From the NCBI GenBank assembly GCA_949752745.1, contig OX457025.1:95111804-95175803 (forward strand): a DNA stretch of 64,000 nucleotides. The letters are read 5' to 3'. Both the position numbers and the translations under genes were made by a program. The DNA comes from Protula sp. h YS-2021. Taxonomy: Eukaryota > Annelida > Polychaeta > Sabellida > Serpulidae. Positions within the stretch are counted from its first letter, which is position 1; every line of letters begins with the position of its first letter. Below are positions 45,386-55,110 of the stretch, one piece after another. The notes beneath the pieces were generated by a model. It ran no database searches. It saw nothing but the letters and a program-made list of their open reading frames with translations, and was not told where the DNA came from.

Positions 45386-45404
45386 GGCCGCTCTAAGAGC
45401 GGCC
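45386..45404. repeat. 9-bp GC-rich hairpin
   Basis: GGCCGCTCT, A, AGAGCGGCC, followed by a second small stem (AGGAG/CTCCT, 45406-45421). Both lie 3' of the minus-strand gene ending at 45449. Confidence 0.6.
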
Positions 45405-45435
45405 AGGAGATGAAACTCCTCATTGTTTTTTTGCG

Positions 45436-45441
45436 TTTATT
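45436..45441 (-). terminator. Poly(A) signal of minus-strand Cys-rich gene
   Basis: AATAAA on the minus strand, starting 8 bases after the stop codon of the gene at 45449-46003. The two hairpins lie just beyond it. Confidence 0.55.
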
Positions 45442-45448
45442 GTTTTGT

Positions 45449-46003
45449 TTACTGGAAGGTGAGGACATTCCTGCCCTGCCTGCCGCACTGTGACATCTGT
45501 TGCGAACAAAACACATAGCAGTCACTTTTTACATTGCAAGTCAAACAGCGCATGGTGCAATCGCTATTTACAGCGCCCATAAATGCTGCTATGATTGTGC
45601 AGTGCAGGCAGGCCACGTGTCCACACTGTAAACAAATTGATCTATCGCATTGTATAAGGTAGGAGCATCCGGGACATGTTGATAGGTCCCGCCGGATGAA
45701 ATAGTCCACCCACTATGGATACTCTGCTTCTTCTAGTCTTGATGGTATGCTTTCCCCCAGTATATAGCTTCGTATGTAGGCTTTTGTGAATTCCCCTCTT
45801 TCAATATTGCTGATTCGCTTTCCGGTTGTAATCACTCGGTCAAAAGTAATGGGGATACAGGCTACCCCAATACTCTGTGGATCCGGCAACACTTGTAGAA
45901 AATAGGTCCGGTACGGCGGCTCTCGCAGTCGTTGAGGTTGAAACTCACGCTGGTCGACCGAGTCGACACTCCTTTCTTCATCCAGATGAAAGTAAAACTC
46001 CAT
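45449..46003 (-). pseudogene. Cys-rich protein of virus-like module, one in-frame TAG
   Basis: ATG at 46003 lies in a strong context (CATCATGG). The frame runs 185 codons to 45449 with one internal stop, TAG at 45715-45713. The first 96 residues have no recognised motif (FDRVITTGKRISNIERG, YIRSYILGESIPSRLEE). The part after TAG has a zinc-type pattern: CPGC, C, CLQCGHVACLHC (RING-like spacing with the CGHxxCxxC signature), then RCLTC and further Cys. The downstream piece has only GTG (45709) as a near start, so it is best read as the same gene. It is divergent from the two plus-strand genes, with a TATA-like box upstream. A RING/E3-like role is possible, not shown. Confidence 0.6.
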
Positions 46004-46041
46004 GATGGCAAAAAGGCTGGAGAGGCATGGATGAGCAACAC

Positions 46042-46049
46042 TTATATAC
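46042..46049 (-). promoter_or_regulatory. TATA-like box for minus-strand Cys-rich gene
   Basis: AGTATATAAG on the minus strand, about 40 bases before the ATG at 46003. It matches the TATATAAG boxes before the plus-strand genes. Confidence 0.55.
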
Positions 46050-46445
46050 TCTGTAGCCGATTGACGTCAGACCACCCTCCCCCCTTCCAAGAACAGAGTA
46101 TCGACGACCCCCCTCCCCAAGAACAGAGTATGTGTCGACGACCCCCCCCCCTCCTCACCAAAGAAGAGCCAAAAAATCATTTCCCAAAAAAAAAGAAACT
46201 CATGTTAGTTTTTCCCCTTCTTTTTTTAAGCATTTTCCACACATTCTTCTTGACGAAATGGGTGGCTGTGTAAACGAAACGTCATTTGTGCAGTTGTCAA
46301 CGTGATTAAGGGATTTGAAATAACGGCTTTATTCCGCTGAAGCACTGAAGTGTAAAACGTTATTACCACCCAGTCACCCTCCCTCCCTCCCCAAAAAACT
46401 CATATATAAGTTACCCCCTCCTTCCCTACCCTCCCCCAAAACTCA

Positions 46446-46453
46446 TATATAAG
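46446..46453 (+). promoter_or_regulatory. TATA-like box for gene at 46506
   Basis: ACTCATATATAAG, 53 bases before the ATG. A second identical ACTCATATATAAG lies at 46398-46410. TCAGT, an initiator-like word, lies at 46493-46497. Confidence 0.55.
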
Positions 46454-46505
46454 TGAGGCTGTTGTCGGGAAAAAGCCACCAAACGACATTTGTCAGTGAC
46501 ACAAG

Positions 46506-46970
46506 ATGAACTCGCCAGCTATTGACATGGATGACCTGAGCCGCTTCGATGCAGATGAGTCAGTTATCATTGTGATACCGATGAAAGATGATAAGGCAAA
46601 GGCTGAGATGGACTACGCTTTGGAGGAAGCTTTACATTTTCCATCCGCTGTGGCTCAAGTGAAGGCAAAGAAGACGGTCAGAGTGTGGAGGAAGGACGGT
46701 CGGATAGTGACTCTGACAGCCGAGTGCTATAAGTGTGGAGTGTGGCTGGAGTACGAAGGGCAGCCACACAATTGCCCGGTGAAGCACAATGCACCACGGC
46801 GGTATTGTTGTAAAACGTGTGGTGGATTGCTCCCGTACAACTTTACGGCGATATTGCCAGGACCAGAGCCATGCACGGACTGCTGGTGGTGCAGGGCAAC
46901 GCTGAAAAACTTTGACTATTACAACTTTCATCCGTTCAAGTGCGCGGGAAGACCGTTTACGATGGAGTAG
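46506..46970 (+). CDS. Cys-rich zinc-type protein of virus-like module
   Basis: An intact 154-residue protein. The N-terminal third is acidic (MDDLSRFDADE). A basic strand segment (KKTVRVWRKDGRIV) leads into Cys pairs at about 77-80 (CYKC), 93 (C), 103-107 (CCKTC) and 125-131 (CTDCWWC), with a last Cys at 149. The pattern suggests two zinc ribbons or knuckles. The ATG context is good (AAGATGA), TATATAAG lies upstream, and AATAAA follows at 47255. I do not recognise the family. Its place beside the polymerase suggests an accessory or DNA-binding gene of the Polinton/adintovirus-like element. Base composition is higher in GC than the flanking AT-rich DNA. Confidence 0.65.
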   Translation: MNSPAIDMDDLSRFDADESVIIVIPMKDDKAKAEMDYALEEALHFPSAVAQVKAKKTVRVWRKDGRIVTLTAECYKCGVWLEYEGQPHNCPVKHNAPRRYCCKTCGGLLPYNFTAILPGPEPCTDCWWCRATLKNFDYYNFHPFKCAGRPFTME

Positions 46971-47254
46971 TTTCACCGATACCAGTGTGATTACAGAAAG
47001 CCGACGTGTTGGTGGAGATGGACTTAAAAAATGTTCGAGTACATCCTAACTTGGTGGAAATGACTGTTACATCAGCCCTCTCTCTGTGTGTTTGTAGTGA
47101 TTGTTTAACGTTTTGTTATCTTTTGATATTTTTGTTTGCGAATGACATTACTTGCATTTAACGTTAAATTGTTTAATATATTTTATAGCATGAAATATTT
47201 GTGGTTTATCTTATAGTTAAGCGGAAGTAGTGTTAGATGTGAGAATATGACCAA

Positions 47255-47260
47255 AATAAA
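47255..47260 (+). terminator. Poly(A) signal after gene at 46506-46970
   Basis: ACCAAAATAAAACG, 285 bases after the stop codon and 40 bases before the next TATA box. Confidence 0.45.
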
Positions 47261-47294
47261 ACGATTTTACTTCAAACAGCTCTCTGTGTGCGTG

Positions 47295-47304
47295 TATATA
47301 AAAG
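47295..47304 (+). promoter_or_regulatory. TATA-like box before polymerase region
   Basis: GTGTATATAAAAGGG, with CATCAGT (initiator-like) at 47331-47337 and the first ATG at 47362. Confidence 0.6.
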
Positions 47305-47361
47305 GGTGGGAGGCGGGAATGGGAACATCGCATCAGTTTTTAGTAGTTGACGGCGGCAACA

Positions 47362-47754
47362 ATGGCTACGAATTCAGACACATCAGTGTTCTGTCATGAT
47401 TGCAAAGGGACATTTCCATTTCTGGACTTGTATGTGGCAAATACATGTAAGCCAGCAGTTAGGTTGAAACGTGCTCGTGAAGAGCTTGGTCAGCAGATTG
47501 AAGCAAAGAGACAAAAGACGGTGCGAGATGGCATTATCAGACCTGATCCGTTCCTCTGCTGTGAATGCATTAAGATATTTGCAGCTATGGATGCGTTTGA
47601 CACACATGTATGTGTACCGGTAGAAGAACCAAAGAGAGTACAAGTAGGGAGAGGGAGAAGAGTGAGTCTTGGTGAAAATGCACAGGAAAACGGTTCGAGT
47701 CTGAAGATGGATCGGATTTACTACTTGAATGCGACAACAAGAGAATCGGATTAA
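47362..47754 (+). CDS. N-terminal zinc-motif segment, probably of the DNA polymerase
   Basis: Starting at ATG 47362 (context ACAATGG; an upstream TTG at 47347 is in frame but unlikely), 130 residues contain two repeats of one motif: VFCHDCKGTFPFLDLYVANTC and, about 60 residues on, FLCCECIKIFAAMDAFDTHVC. Each is CxxC plus a distal Cys. A basic segment (GRGRRVSLGE) follows. The frame overlaps the polymerase reading frame in another phase around 47729-47754. Polymerases of this family often carry zinc motifs at the N-terminus, so this is probably the front of the same gene, separated by a frameshift. A separate small gene is the alternative. Confidence 0.55.
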   Translation: MATNSDTSVFCHDCKGTFPFLDLYVANTCKPAVRLKRAREELGQQIEAKRQKTVRDGIIRPDPFLCCECIKIFAAMDAFDTHVCVPVEEPKRVQVGRGRRVSLGENAQENGSSLKMDRIYYLNATTRESD

Positions 47755-50030
47755 GAGACATTTACTAGAAACGTTAAACGATGGAATGAAATGGTACATT
47801 GTCGTGCATGCACGCTTCAAGAAACTGACGGCGAATGCTGAAGGTGTGATGGTAGAACAACTGGATAATGCTTTTATCAGCAGTCGAACATATATAGCCT
47901 ACAATCCAGCAGATATTGAACAGGACTTGCCAGAAGCCTATAAAGAATTGTTTACCAAGTTTGATGAACATGAGCGACAAGGTTCTGGCTGGGTGTTGGA
48001 CAACATCCTGTATATTGAAGTGCATACAGCTACATCAGCACCTCTGGAAGCGAGCAGTTATATGAAACTGCCGACGAAAGTGAAGAATACGAAGGCGGTG
48101 TTAAACATTAAGAATAAAGACAAGAAGTGTTTCTTATGGTCTGTACTGGCTCACCTTCACCCATCAACAAATAGAAACCCAGAGCGTGTGCATCAATACA
48201 CAGTATTTGAGAACGAATTGAAGGTAGAAGGCATGACATTTCCGCATCGATTAAGGACATTCCAAAGTTTGAAAAGGAGAATGATGTGTCTATCAACGTG
48301 TTTGGATATGAACATGATGTAGTTGTTCCGATACAACTGAGTCAAAACACCAGCGCGAGAGAAATCAACTTACTTTTCATTAGCAAGGACAAGACAAGGC
48401 ATTATTGTCTCATCAAGAAATTCAGCAGACTGATGGCTTATCGATCAAAGCATCATGGAGTAGCATTTTATTGTTTCAACTGTCTTCACGGGATTATGCG
48501 ACAAGCTCTGTTAGACAAGCCTCGCGAAGTGTGTGGCAAGCATGGAGCGCAACGTTTATCATTCCCCTTTTATCAAGTTTAACAATGTAGCCAAACAACA
48601 GCGAGTACCTTTTGTGATTTATGCAGACTTTGAATATTTTACGAAAAAGCATGAAGAAGGAGACAAGTACCAACATCATCGTCCAAACAGCTTTGCCTAT
48701 GTGGTTGTGAGTCAGTATGTATCGAGGAGACAATGCTGTGAAAGTCTTTTTAGACCATATGGTGAATGAGCGTGATCGTATTGTGCATGGTTTACTACAG
48801 CCAAAGGAGATGGTGATGACTCGTGAAGACAAAGAGGATTTCAAGAACGCTGTTGATTGCTACATTTGTCATGAGCCTCTAGGAGCAGATCGTGTGAGAG
48901 ATCATGATCATATCAATGGCAAGTACCGTGGAGCTGCACATAGTGAATACAATTTACAATTCCGACTTCGAAAGGATCAGCAGGGTGATAAAGATTCTTT
49001 TATCATCCCTGTATTTTTTCACAATTTGACAGCCATTTGATCATGGAGGAAATTGGAAAGTTCAAAGATGAAACCATTACAGTCATTCCCAACACCGTTG
49101 AGAAATATATTGCATTCACCATGAGCAATCTGAAATTTACGGACAGCTATCAGTTTATGAGTACTTCTTTACAGAAGTTGGTATCCAACCTGGCTGCAGA
49201 AGGGAAAGATAACTTTTATAACATGACATCTCACATTCACGATAGTGACCAGCAAGAGTTACTGTTGAGAAAGGGAGTGTACCCCTACGATTACGTGGAT
49301 GAGCCATCCAAGTTTGCTGAAACACAACTGCCGTCCAAGGACAAGTTTTACAGTCAGCTTAGTGAAGAAGGCATAAGTGATGAGGATTATGTGCATGCAC
49401 AGAAGGTGTGGGAGACATTCCACTGTACTACATTTGGTGAATACCATGACTTATACCTGAAATCGGATGTGTTACTGCTGGCTGACGTGTTTGAAAATTT
49501 TCGTCAAGTGTGTCTCAACACGTATGAATTGGATCCTGCCCACTACTATACAGCGCCAGGACTGTCGTGGGATGCGATGTTAAAAGCGACAAAGGTGAAG
49601 TTGGAATTAATAAATGACATTGACATGTACCAAATCGTTGAACAAGGTCTACGTGGAGGAATATCTGTCATCACACACACAAGTATGCGAAAGCAAATAA
49701 CCCCTACGTAGCAGATTATGATCCCATAAAACCAACCCATTACCTGATGTACCTGGATGCAAACAACTTGTACGGCTGGGCCATGTCACAAAGCATGCCG
49801 GAAAGTGGATTTATGTGGGTGAACGAGCCAGAATCTATTGACTTCATGGATGTGGATGAAGATGATGAGATTGAATACATTTTAGAGGTGGATTTGGAAT
49901 ACCCACAAGCCATTCATGATGGTCATAATCACTACCCAGTAGCTCCAGAACGGAAATGTGTTAAGGTGGTAGAATTATCAGAGCATAGTCAGAAGCTACG
50001 GAAAGAACTAAACATGAAAGACAAACTTGT
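47729..50030 (+). pseudogene. pPolB: Protein-primed family B DNA polymerase, broken and truncated
   Basis: This matches the polymerase of Polintons/Mavericks and adintoviruses, which copies the element from a terminal-protein primer. Seen in order: an N-terminal domain (SGWVLDNILYIEVHTATS, NKDKKCFLWSVLAHLHP), NVFGYE, a Cys segment (YCFNCLHG), the exonuclease I box FVIYADFEYFT, a zinc-type segment (CYICHEPLGADRVRDHDH), exonuclease III (YLKSDVLLLADVFENFR) and polymerase motif A (YLDANNLYGWAMS, about 49747-49790). At least five frame changes occur (near 48245, 48500-48540, 48720, 49035 and 49710). The exonuclease II region is damaged. Sequence is lost after KELNMKDKLV at about 50028, so the fingers and the catalytic motif C half are missing. 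It cannot be functional. Confidence 0.85.
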
Positions 50031-50600
50031 GAAAAGCTCGCAAAAGAAACAAAGAGCTACCAAGTCCCTTCAACTTACTCAGCTGGTCAGCAGTGTTCTG
50101 TCAGTAGCCCAAGGAGAAGAGATACAAATATGAGCGCGACATCTAGCGACTCAATTGATGGTGGTAGCAGATCTTGCGTTCGGAGCTGGCCGGGGCATGC
50201 ATGCGGAGTGGTATTTAGCTACTCCTTCCATTTTGTTGCTGTTTGGTAACTGATCAAGCGTCAAAGGTACGTGTTCCCGTGCCGTGTCAAGACTTTGATT
50301 TATGCGATCGACGCTCTGACCTGTGTATGGCAGAGGGACGAAGTGATATACTCATTTTTTAAGTTAAGTGTTGAAAGTAATCTAGAGACATCCGCTTCTC
50401 AAGCCCGGTCATTTGCCTTGGGTGACTTCTCAGTCACACGGAGCACCTTGATTTCCTCTATTATCCAAGTGCGTAACCAAGCCTGCTCTGTGAATAACGC
50501 AATACCCGGATACACTGGACATATTTCCACCCTAACACCCAGCTCTTGCACCTGCATCTTTGGTACCTTTGTACTGAACCATGGGGAGTCCAGTGTGTGA
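50031..50600 (+). pseudogene. DIRS RNase H/linker fragment fused to the polymerase
   Basis: Directly after the polymerase sequence, the frame continues with ATKSLQLTQLVSSVLSVAQG, then ARHLATQLMVVADLAFGAG and MHAEWYLATP, which align with TRSLPLSILTYKILSLARQ, ARHLVGKLNVLADLAP and HNEWCLASQ of element C. AIDALTCVWQRDEVIYSFF (about 50298-50355) aligns with the linker AIDALNCPWPLQEVLYAFP. The remainder to 50600 is not recognised. It is diverged from family 1 and may belong to the G family or a third. Confidence 0.6.
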
Positions 50601-51435
50601 GTACTGCATGCCTATACCTTCTTTAGGGTTCTTTTTGGACCCAGAGGCAGGTCTCATAAAAGTTTAAGTACTGTGTCCCGTCTTGGTCACCCACAACGTA
50701 TATTTTAGAGTTGATTGGTGAGGAATTCATTGCTGTCTTACCTGCCTTAAAAATTCCTTTATTTCGGCATCCCGACAGTCAGGCTAGCGACATTTGATCT
50801 AGCGACAGTTAATCAAAATCTGCTGGGTACGATAATTGGTCTAGATTTTTTGTGTGTTTCTTAATGCAAGAAAAAAATAAATAATTGAACATCTTGTTAT
50901 TTGCCTTCTATGCCACGATGCAAAATAATCAAGATTTCGATAAAAAGTAACTTCAAAACATTTTTACTCATCATAAAAACTGCAACATTTTTACTTGGAT
51001 ATTCAAACGTGCAACAGCAGCTAACAAAAGAAAGAATACAAAGCGATATAAAACAAGAAGAAGCAAATAGAATCATTAAAGGATAATTTACTGAGGAATA
51101 TAAAAAAATTAAAAAGAAAAGTCTCTTAAAGGAGATCAAAGCATGGATAAAAACAACTCAAAGGTCAAACAGCCGTAGAAATTGTGAATGTGAAGAAAAT
51201 TAAAACAGGTATGTTAAATTCATAATCAACAGAAATTATGTAATTTTGAGTAGCAAGTAATTTATCAATTACATTCAAAATTTGAGCACGGACAACAAGA
51301 AATAGGTAAAAAGTACATCATCTCATACTGAAGCAAGCATAGTTGAAACTGTGAACAGAATTAAATCAGTGAAGCATAGTCTGCTATTTAATATAATTAG
51401 AGATGATGATATTCTCATATTGACAAAGTGTTACG
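50601..51435. other. Gene-free stretch, transition to AT-rich region
   Basis: No gene. A 25-base motif (CTAGCGACA) is repeated at about 50789 and 50807. From about 50870 the composition becomes markedly AT-rich. Confidence 0.4.
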
Positions 51436-51948
51436 ATGAAATGCAGTGTAACCATGATAAAAATACACTACCAGAATTATACGAAAATGACAAGAATAAT
51501 GATAAATCATTGTTTTAGAAGAACCGAAATTTGCTTTCATACTGACGGAAAACAAATATCGGAAAACAAGCTATGCCTTCCAAAAACAATGTTTTGGGAA
51601 TTTTACATCGAGCGTTACGAAATCGATGAACATTTTGAGAAAATTATGGATGAGAAACACGTGGAATACAAGCATCATTTGGGTGCTAACTATTATATTA
51701 GTATGAGGTCCGCACACTTGCTTGTACACATAACACAATGGGTTGACAATGAAAATGGGAAATTAAAGCGAGGATCGTCAATAAGTCTCAAAATACAGGA
51801 ATGACGTGCATTAGACAAATTAAAAAAAAACACCCTCACACCATGTATGGCAAAATATGTACCACGCTACCTCCGAAATGATCATCAGAATCAAGTGGGC
51901 ATGCTGCAATGCTTTAAATGTAATCCAAAACGGAAAGATCTAGTTTAA
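51436..51948 (+). pseudogene. PC4-like (transcriptional coactivator p15) domain, TGA-interrupted
   Basis: The frame has FCFHTDG-like unassigned sequence, then a segment matching the PC4 single-strand DNA-binding fold: HHLGANYYISMRSAHLLVHI, then TQWVDNENGKLKRGSSISLK. This has the order of human PC4 (beta strands, DIRExWM, GxMKPGRKGISL). TGA at 51802-51804 stands where the family has Trp. The same frame continues to TAA at 51946 with a late CxxC (CFKCN). PC4-type proteins bind single-stranded DNA and occur in some large DNA viruses and mobile elements. Its neighbours here are Polinton-like remnants. Confidence 0.55.
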
Positions 51949-52062
51949 AGCATTGTTGTTTTCTTCATCAAAGAGATACATGTAAAATGCAAAACAGAAA
52001 TGTGGACTTTATACATTACATCAAAGAAGAACTGTTAAGGTGCATGCTCAGAGAAGAGACAA

Positions 52063-52498
52063 GTGAATGTAATATCTGATTTCAAATACGTAATCTTGTA
52101 TACCTGCAATTGGTGTGGGAAATATAAACTCGTCGAATCGAAACCTTTCTGTCGAAAATGTGGACAGCAAGGTCGTGAATGCTCACACTGCCATAGCCCG
52201 ATACCTGGCAAATTCTACATTTTTCAGATCGTACGTGCGTGCATGTGTAACGGAACACGCAAAACAACGAGAAAAACGCCTACAGAAAATACAAGAAAGG
52301 AATAAAACAAAAAATGTAATATGTACACATGACGAGGATACGTATAATGAGCCAAGAACTTCAGTGATGTTGCACATAAATAATATACGCATTATCATTA
52401 CACAAGAAATAGAGTGTCAGATAACAGACCGTGAGGAACGAAATTTATACTACCACAGTGGATGTTCTGTGGTAGTTAATTTACCTCGTCACAAATAG
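52063..52498 (+). pseudogene. Zinc-ribbon segment resembling polymerase N-terminus
   Basis: CNWCGKYKLVESKPFCRKCG, then GRECSHCHSPIPGKFY, gives four Cys pairs. The sequence then shifts frame to REKRLQKIQERN. I recall the same order (CxxC, KPFC, KCSHC, then a basic helix) at the front of Polinton-type polymerases in invertebrates, but I could not search. It lies on the opposite strand to the polymerase remnant at 53.1-54.5 kb, so it may belong to a different copy. Confidence 0.45.
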
Positions 52499-52755
52499 GA
52501 GCATTTCGTGGTTCCAGAAAAATCCAACAAATACTTAAAGATCAGGGATATGACACATTATATAATGCTGTGAGTTAAAGTCCAAAGTGAAAGAAATGGA
52601 GAGAGTGTGGTTGCGATGGTGTCTCCAACAGAGCGAGAAGCTGCAAGAGTCAAAGCTGACTTCAGTACAGTATAAAAAGGAAAAAGCAGCTAATGACAAT
52701 CAGTTACCTCTACGACAGGGAGTGAGCAACATCTCAAATACAAAAAGAAAATACG

Positions 52756-52950
52756 ATGGCGCTTAAATCGGAACATATCTTGGAGGGACATCAATCCAAC
52801 CTGGCTTTATTTAAAAAATCTTACGTAGACACAGCTCTAGAAAACATTGAATGGATAGACTATAGACCTGTGAGCCAAATAATGTGTGGTGCTCCCATTG
52901 AGTTCAATGTTTTAGGTAGTGGATTAAATTATATAGAATATATTTCATGA
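52756..52950 (+). pseudogene. Capsid-like N-terminal fragment (Polinton/adintovirus type)
   Basis: A 64-residue frame. The segment WIDYRPVSQIMCGAPIEFNV followed by GSGLNYI has the form of the widespread W-x-E/D-Y-x-P-x-S ... D-G-x-P-I-E-F ... G-S/T-G-x-x-Y-I/L motif at the start of Polinton/adintovirus major capsid-like proteins (annotated in many invertebrates as F54H12.2-like). That similarity is from memory. The fragment ends in TGA and the rest of the protein is not found. Confidence 0.45.
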
Positions 52951-53099
52951 TTATCGCTTCTAATCAAACGCATATGTATGCATAACCTTCTGCCTAAACA
53001 GTGTATTCTTGTATAAATCATGTCTCAATTGTTTCCCTATAGCAGTGCAATCCGTGCCTTTATAAGCTATCTTTTCTTTTCCTGCATACATCACTCTAT

Positions 53100-54520
53100 A
53101 CATTTTGGAACTTAGACCAATAAACTCTTACACAGATGTTACAGCTGTTTCATCTTTCATTTTCCCCAAAACTTTTTTATTGGTGGTGCTATATAATTGG
53201 TGACATGAGGGAGAGTCGGATGTGTCATATTTGCTCAGGTTTTTATGCCAGTCTTTGTAAATGTCCTCTGTTTCTATCTCATAAGATGACATAAACATAT
53301 TTTTGTTTGATATAATCATAAGGAAATGTTTTACTAAGTTACTAATTATTGAAATACCACCTCGCAGACAAGATTCTACCATAAGATGCACATTAAAATC
53401 ATCAATGAATTCTAAAGATACACCTGTAAAACTCAACATATTTTCCAAAAATAGGCGCGGTGTAGTAGTCGGCTAAATCGAGATTATATGATGACATACA
53501 AACATCCCGAAATTTTTCAAACACATCTACTAATAGCAATACATCCAATTTTAAACACAGGACATGAAAGTCACCGAGAGTTTGACATTGAAATGTATCC
53601 CACACCTTTATAGCATGCTGATAATCTTATTCTGACAACTGTTTTTCAGTTAACTGACTATAAAAGCCAGTTTTTGTGCGGTAGACAGGTTTCTTTAAAT
53701 TTAGATACTTCACTCATGTAGTCATAGAGATATATTCCTTTACGTAGCAATAACTCTTGTTTGTCAGCCTGTGGTATGTTTTTCGCATAGGATTTTGCAT
53801 TGAGACTTGCCTTCTTGAGCTAAATTACCTACTAACTTCTCTAATGACGTACCCATAAACTAAAAAAATCTATAAACCGAATGTTCCCTGTCGAAAATGA
53901 AATGTACTTTTCCATATTGTTAATGTTAACCTTTTCCCTTTTAATTTTCCAATACCATCCATCAAGTGACCAACATAACCTCTGAAGTTATGAATTATGA
54001 CAGGAATATGGTATGACAAAGGATTCTATTCATTTTCTTTCCTAAATTTGACTGCCATATTACATTCATTCTGAGCTGCTCTTCTGTAGATGCCTGTAAG
54101 GTCTTCAGGATCACGCACCTAAAGGTTTATTACATATATGACAATCATATGTCTGTTTGAACTCTTTTTGTTGTTGCTCTAACATAGCCATAGGTATGGG
54201 GGTTTTCAGTATATCAATGATATCGATGCTTTTAAAAAGGTATCTATCACATCTAACCCTCTATACACTACGGGAGGTTTTGACAATGATTTCCTTCAAT
54301 TAATAACGACATATTAAAACCCAGAAGGCATAAACTTTTGGTATTTATTAATGCTTAATTTTTCTGGGTTGGCTTGACATGTATCAATTTTGTTTGTACA
54401 TGCCTCAGAATCTACATAAATCACAAATGGTACCCGTAACTACTTTGCAATACTTTTAAATGCAATCCATTTATCGTTCTCTTTAGGAACCTTAACTTTT
54501 TGTGCTTTTTTGCTTAGAAC
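53100..54520 (-). pseudogene. pPolB: Second protein-primed DNA polymerase remnant
   Basis: Minus strand, in order: FVIYVDSEACTNK (exonuclease I, about 54440-54400), a YDCHICNKP zinc-type segment (about 54150), a region matching VRDHDHINGKYRGAAH of the first copy, KQELLLRKGIYLYDYM (about 53760-53720), FHVLCLKLDVLLLVDVFEKF (53570-53510, exonuclease III) and LADYYTAP (53475-53450), then CLRGGISIIS (53370-53340). Many stops and shifts. Similarity to the copy at 47.7-50.0 kb is at protein level only, so the two are not recent duplicates. Confidence 0.75.
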
Positions 54521-54599
54521 ATATTAGCTCATGCTCTTGTTAGAGACTCTGTTAAGTGAAGCCATGCAGGCAGTTGCAACTGTAAAATGTTTCATGAGC

Positions 54600-55110
54600 A
54601 TATTTCGTCCTATTACCCATGATACCGATGATACGTAAAGTATAACTTCCAGTGTCCTTGACCTCAAGGTCACTTTTGAGCCCCAAACCAGAAGTTGGCC
54701 TTTATCTAAAAACGGTAAGATATAGAGCAATCGGTTTTCTTGCATTTCCTCCAAGATTGCTGAAGCTAGTACAACCAAACTAGGCACATGTATGGAGGGT
54801 CATCTGAAGTGGTGCACCCGATAAAAATTTTTGACCTCGACCTTACCGGTACAGTTGGTAGTATTTGGGAGGATATTCTACATTCAGACACGTAAAAATT
54901 GTTAGCAAACAGCAATATCATCTACCTTCCGTTTTAAGTTTTCATTCTAAGTTGGGTCTAATTCGCTGTGCAAATTTCGGTATAGTTAGTATTGGGTCTG
55001 TTGAAAAGGTGGGTAGTTCCACCATCACTCGTTTTGGTATATTTTATTTTAGTTGCCAAATTCCATTTAATTCCGTTAGGCGTCGCTACTTATTTGCTTA
55101 GTCTGTTAAT
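54600..55110. repeat. AGGTCA-rich dispersed repeat, second copy
   Basis: TTGACCTCAAGGTCAC, then CCTCCAAGATTGCTGAAGCT-like sequence and CTCGACCTTACCGG. It interrupts the 5' flank of the polymerase remnant and is related in type to 3640-3960. Confidence 0.45.

Noticed and set aside
48286..49711. Several separate genes between 48.3 and 49.7 kb
   Set aside because: The frames are successive pieces of one polymerase split by frameshifts; motif order is continuous across them.
50271..50600. Independent 109-codon gene
   Set aside because: Its start aligns with the DIRS linker (IDALTCVWQRDEVIY); the remainder has no motif, so it is a retroelement fragment.
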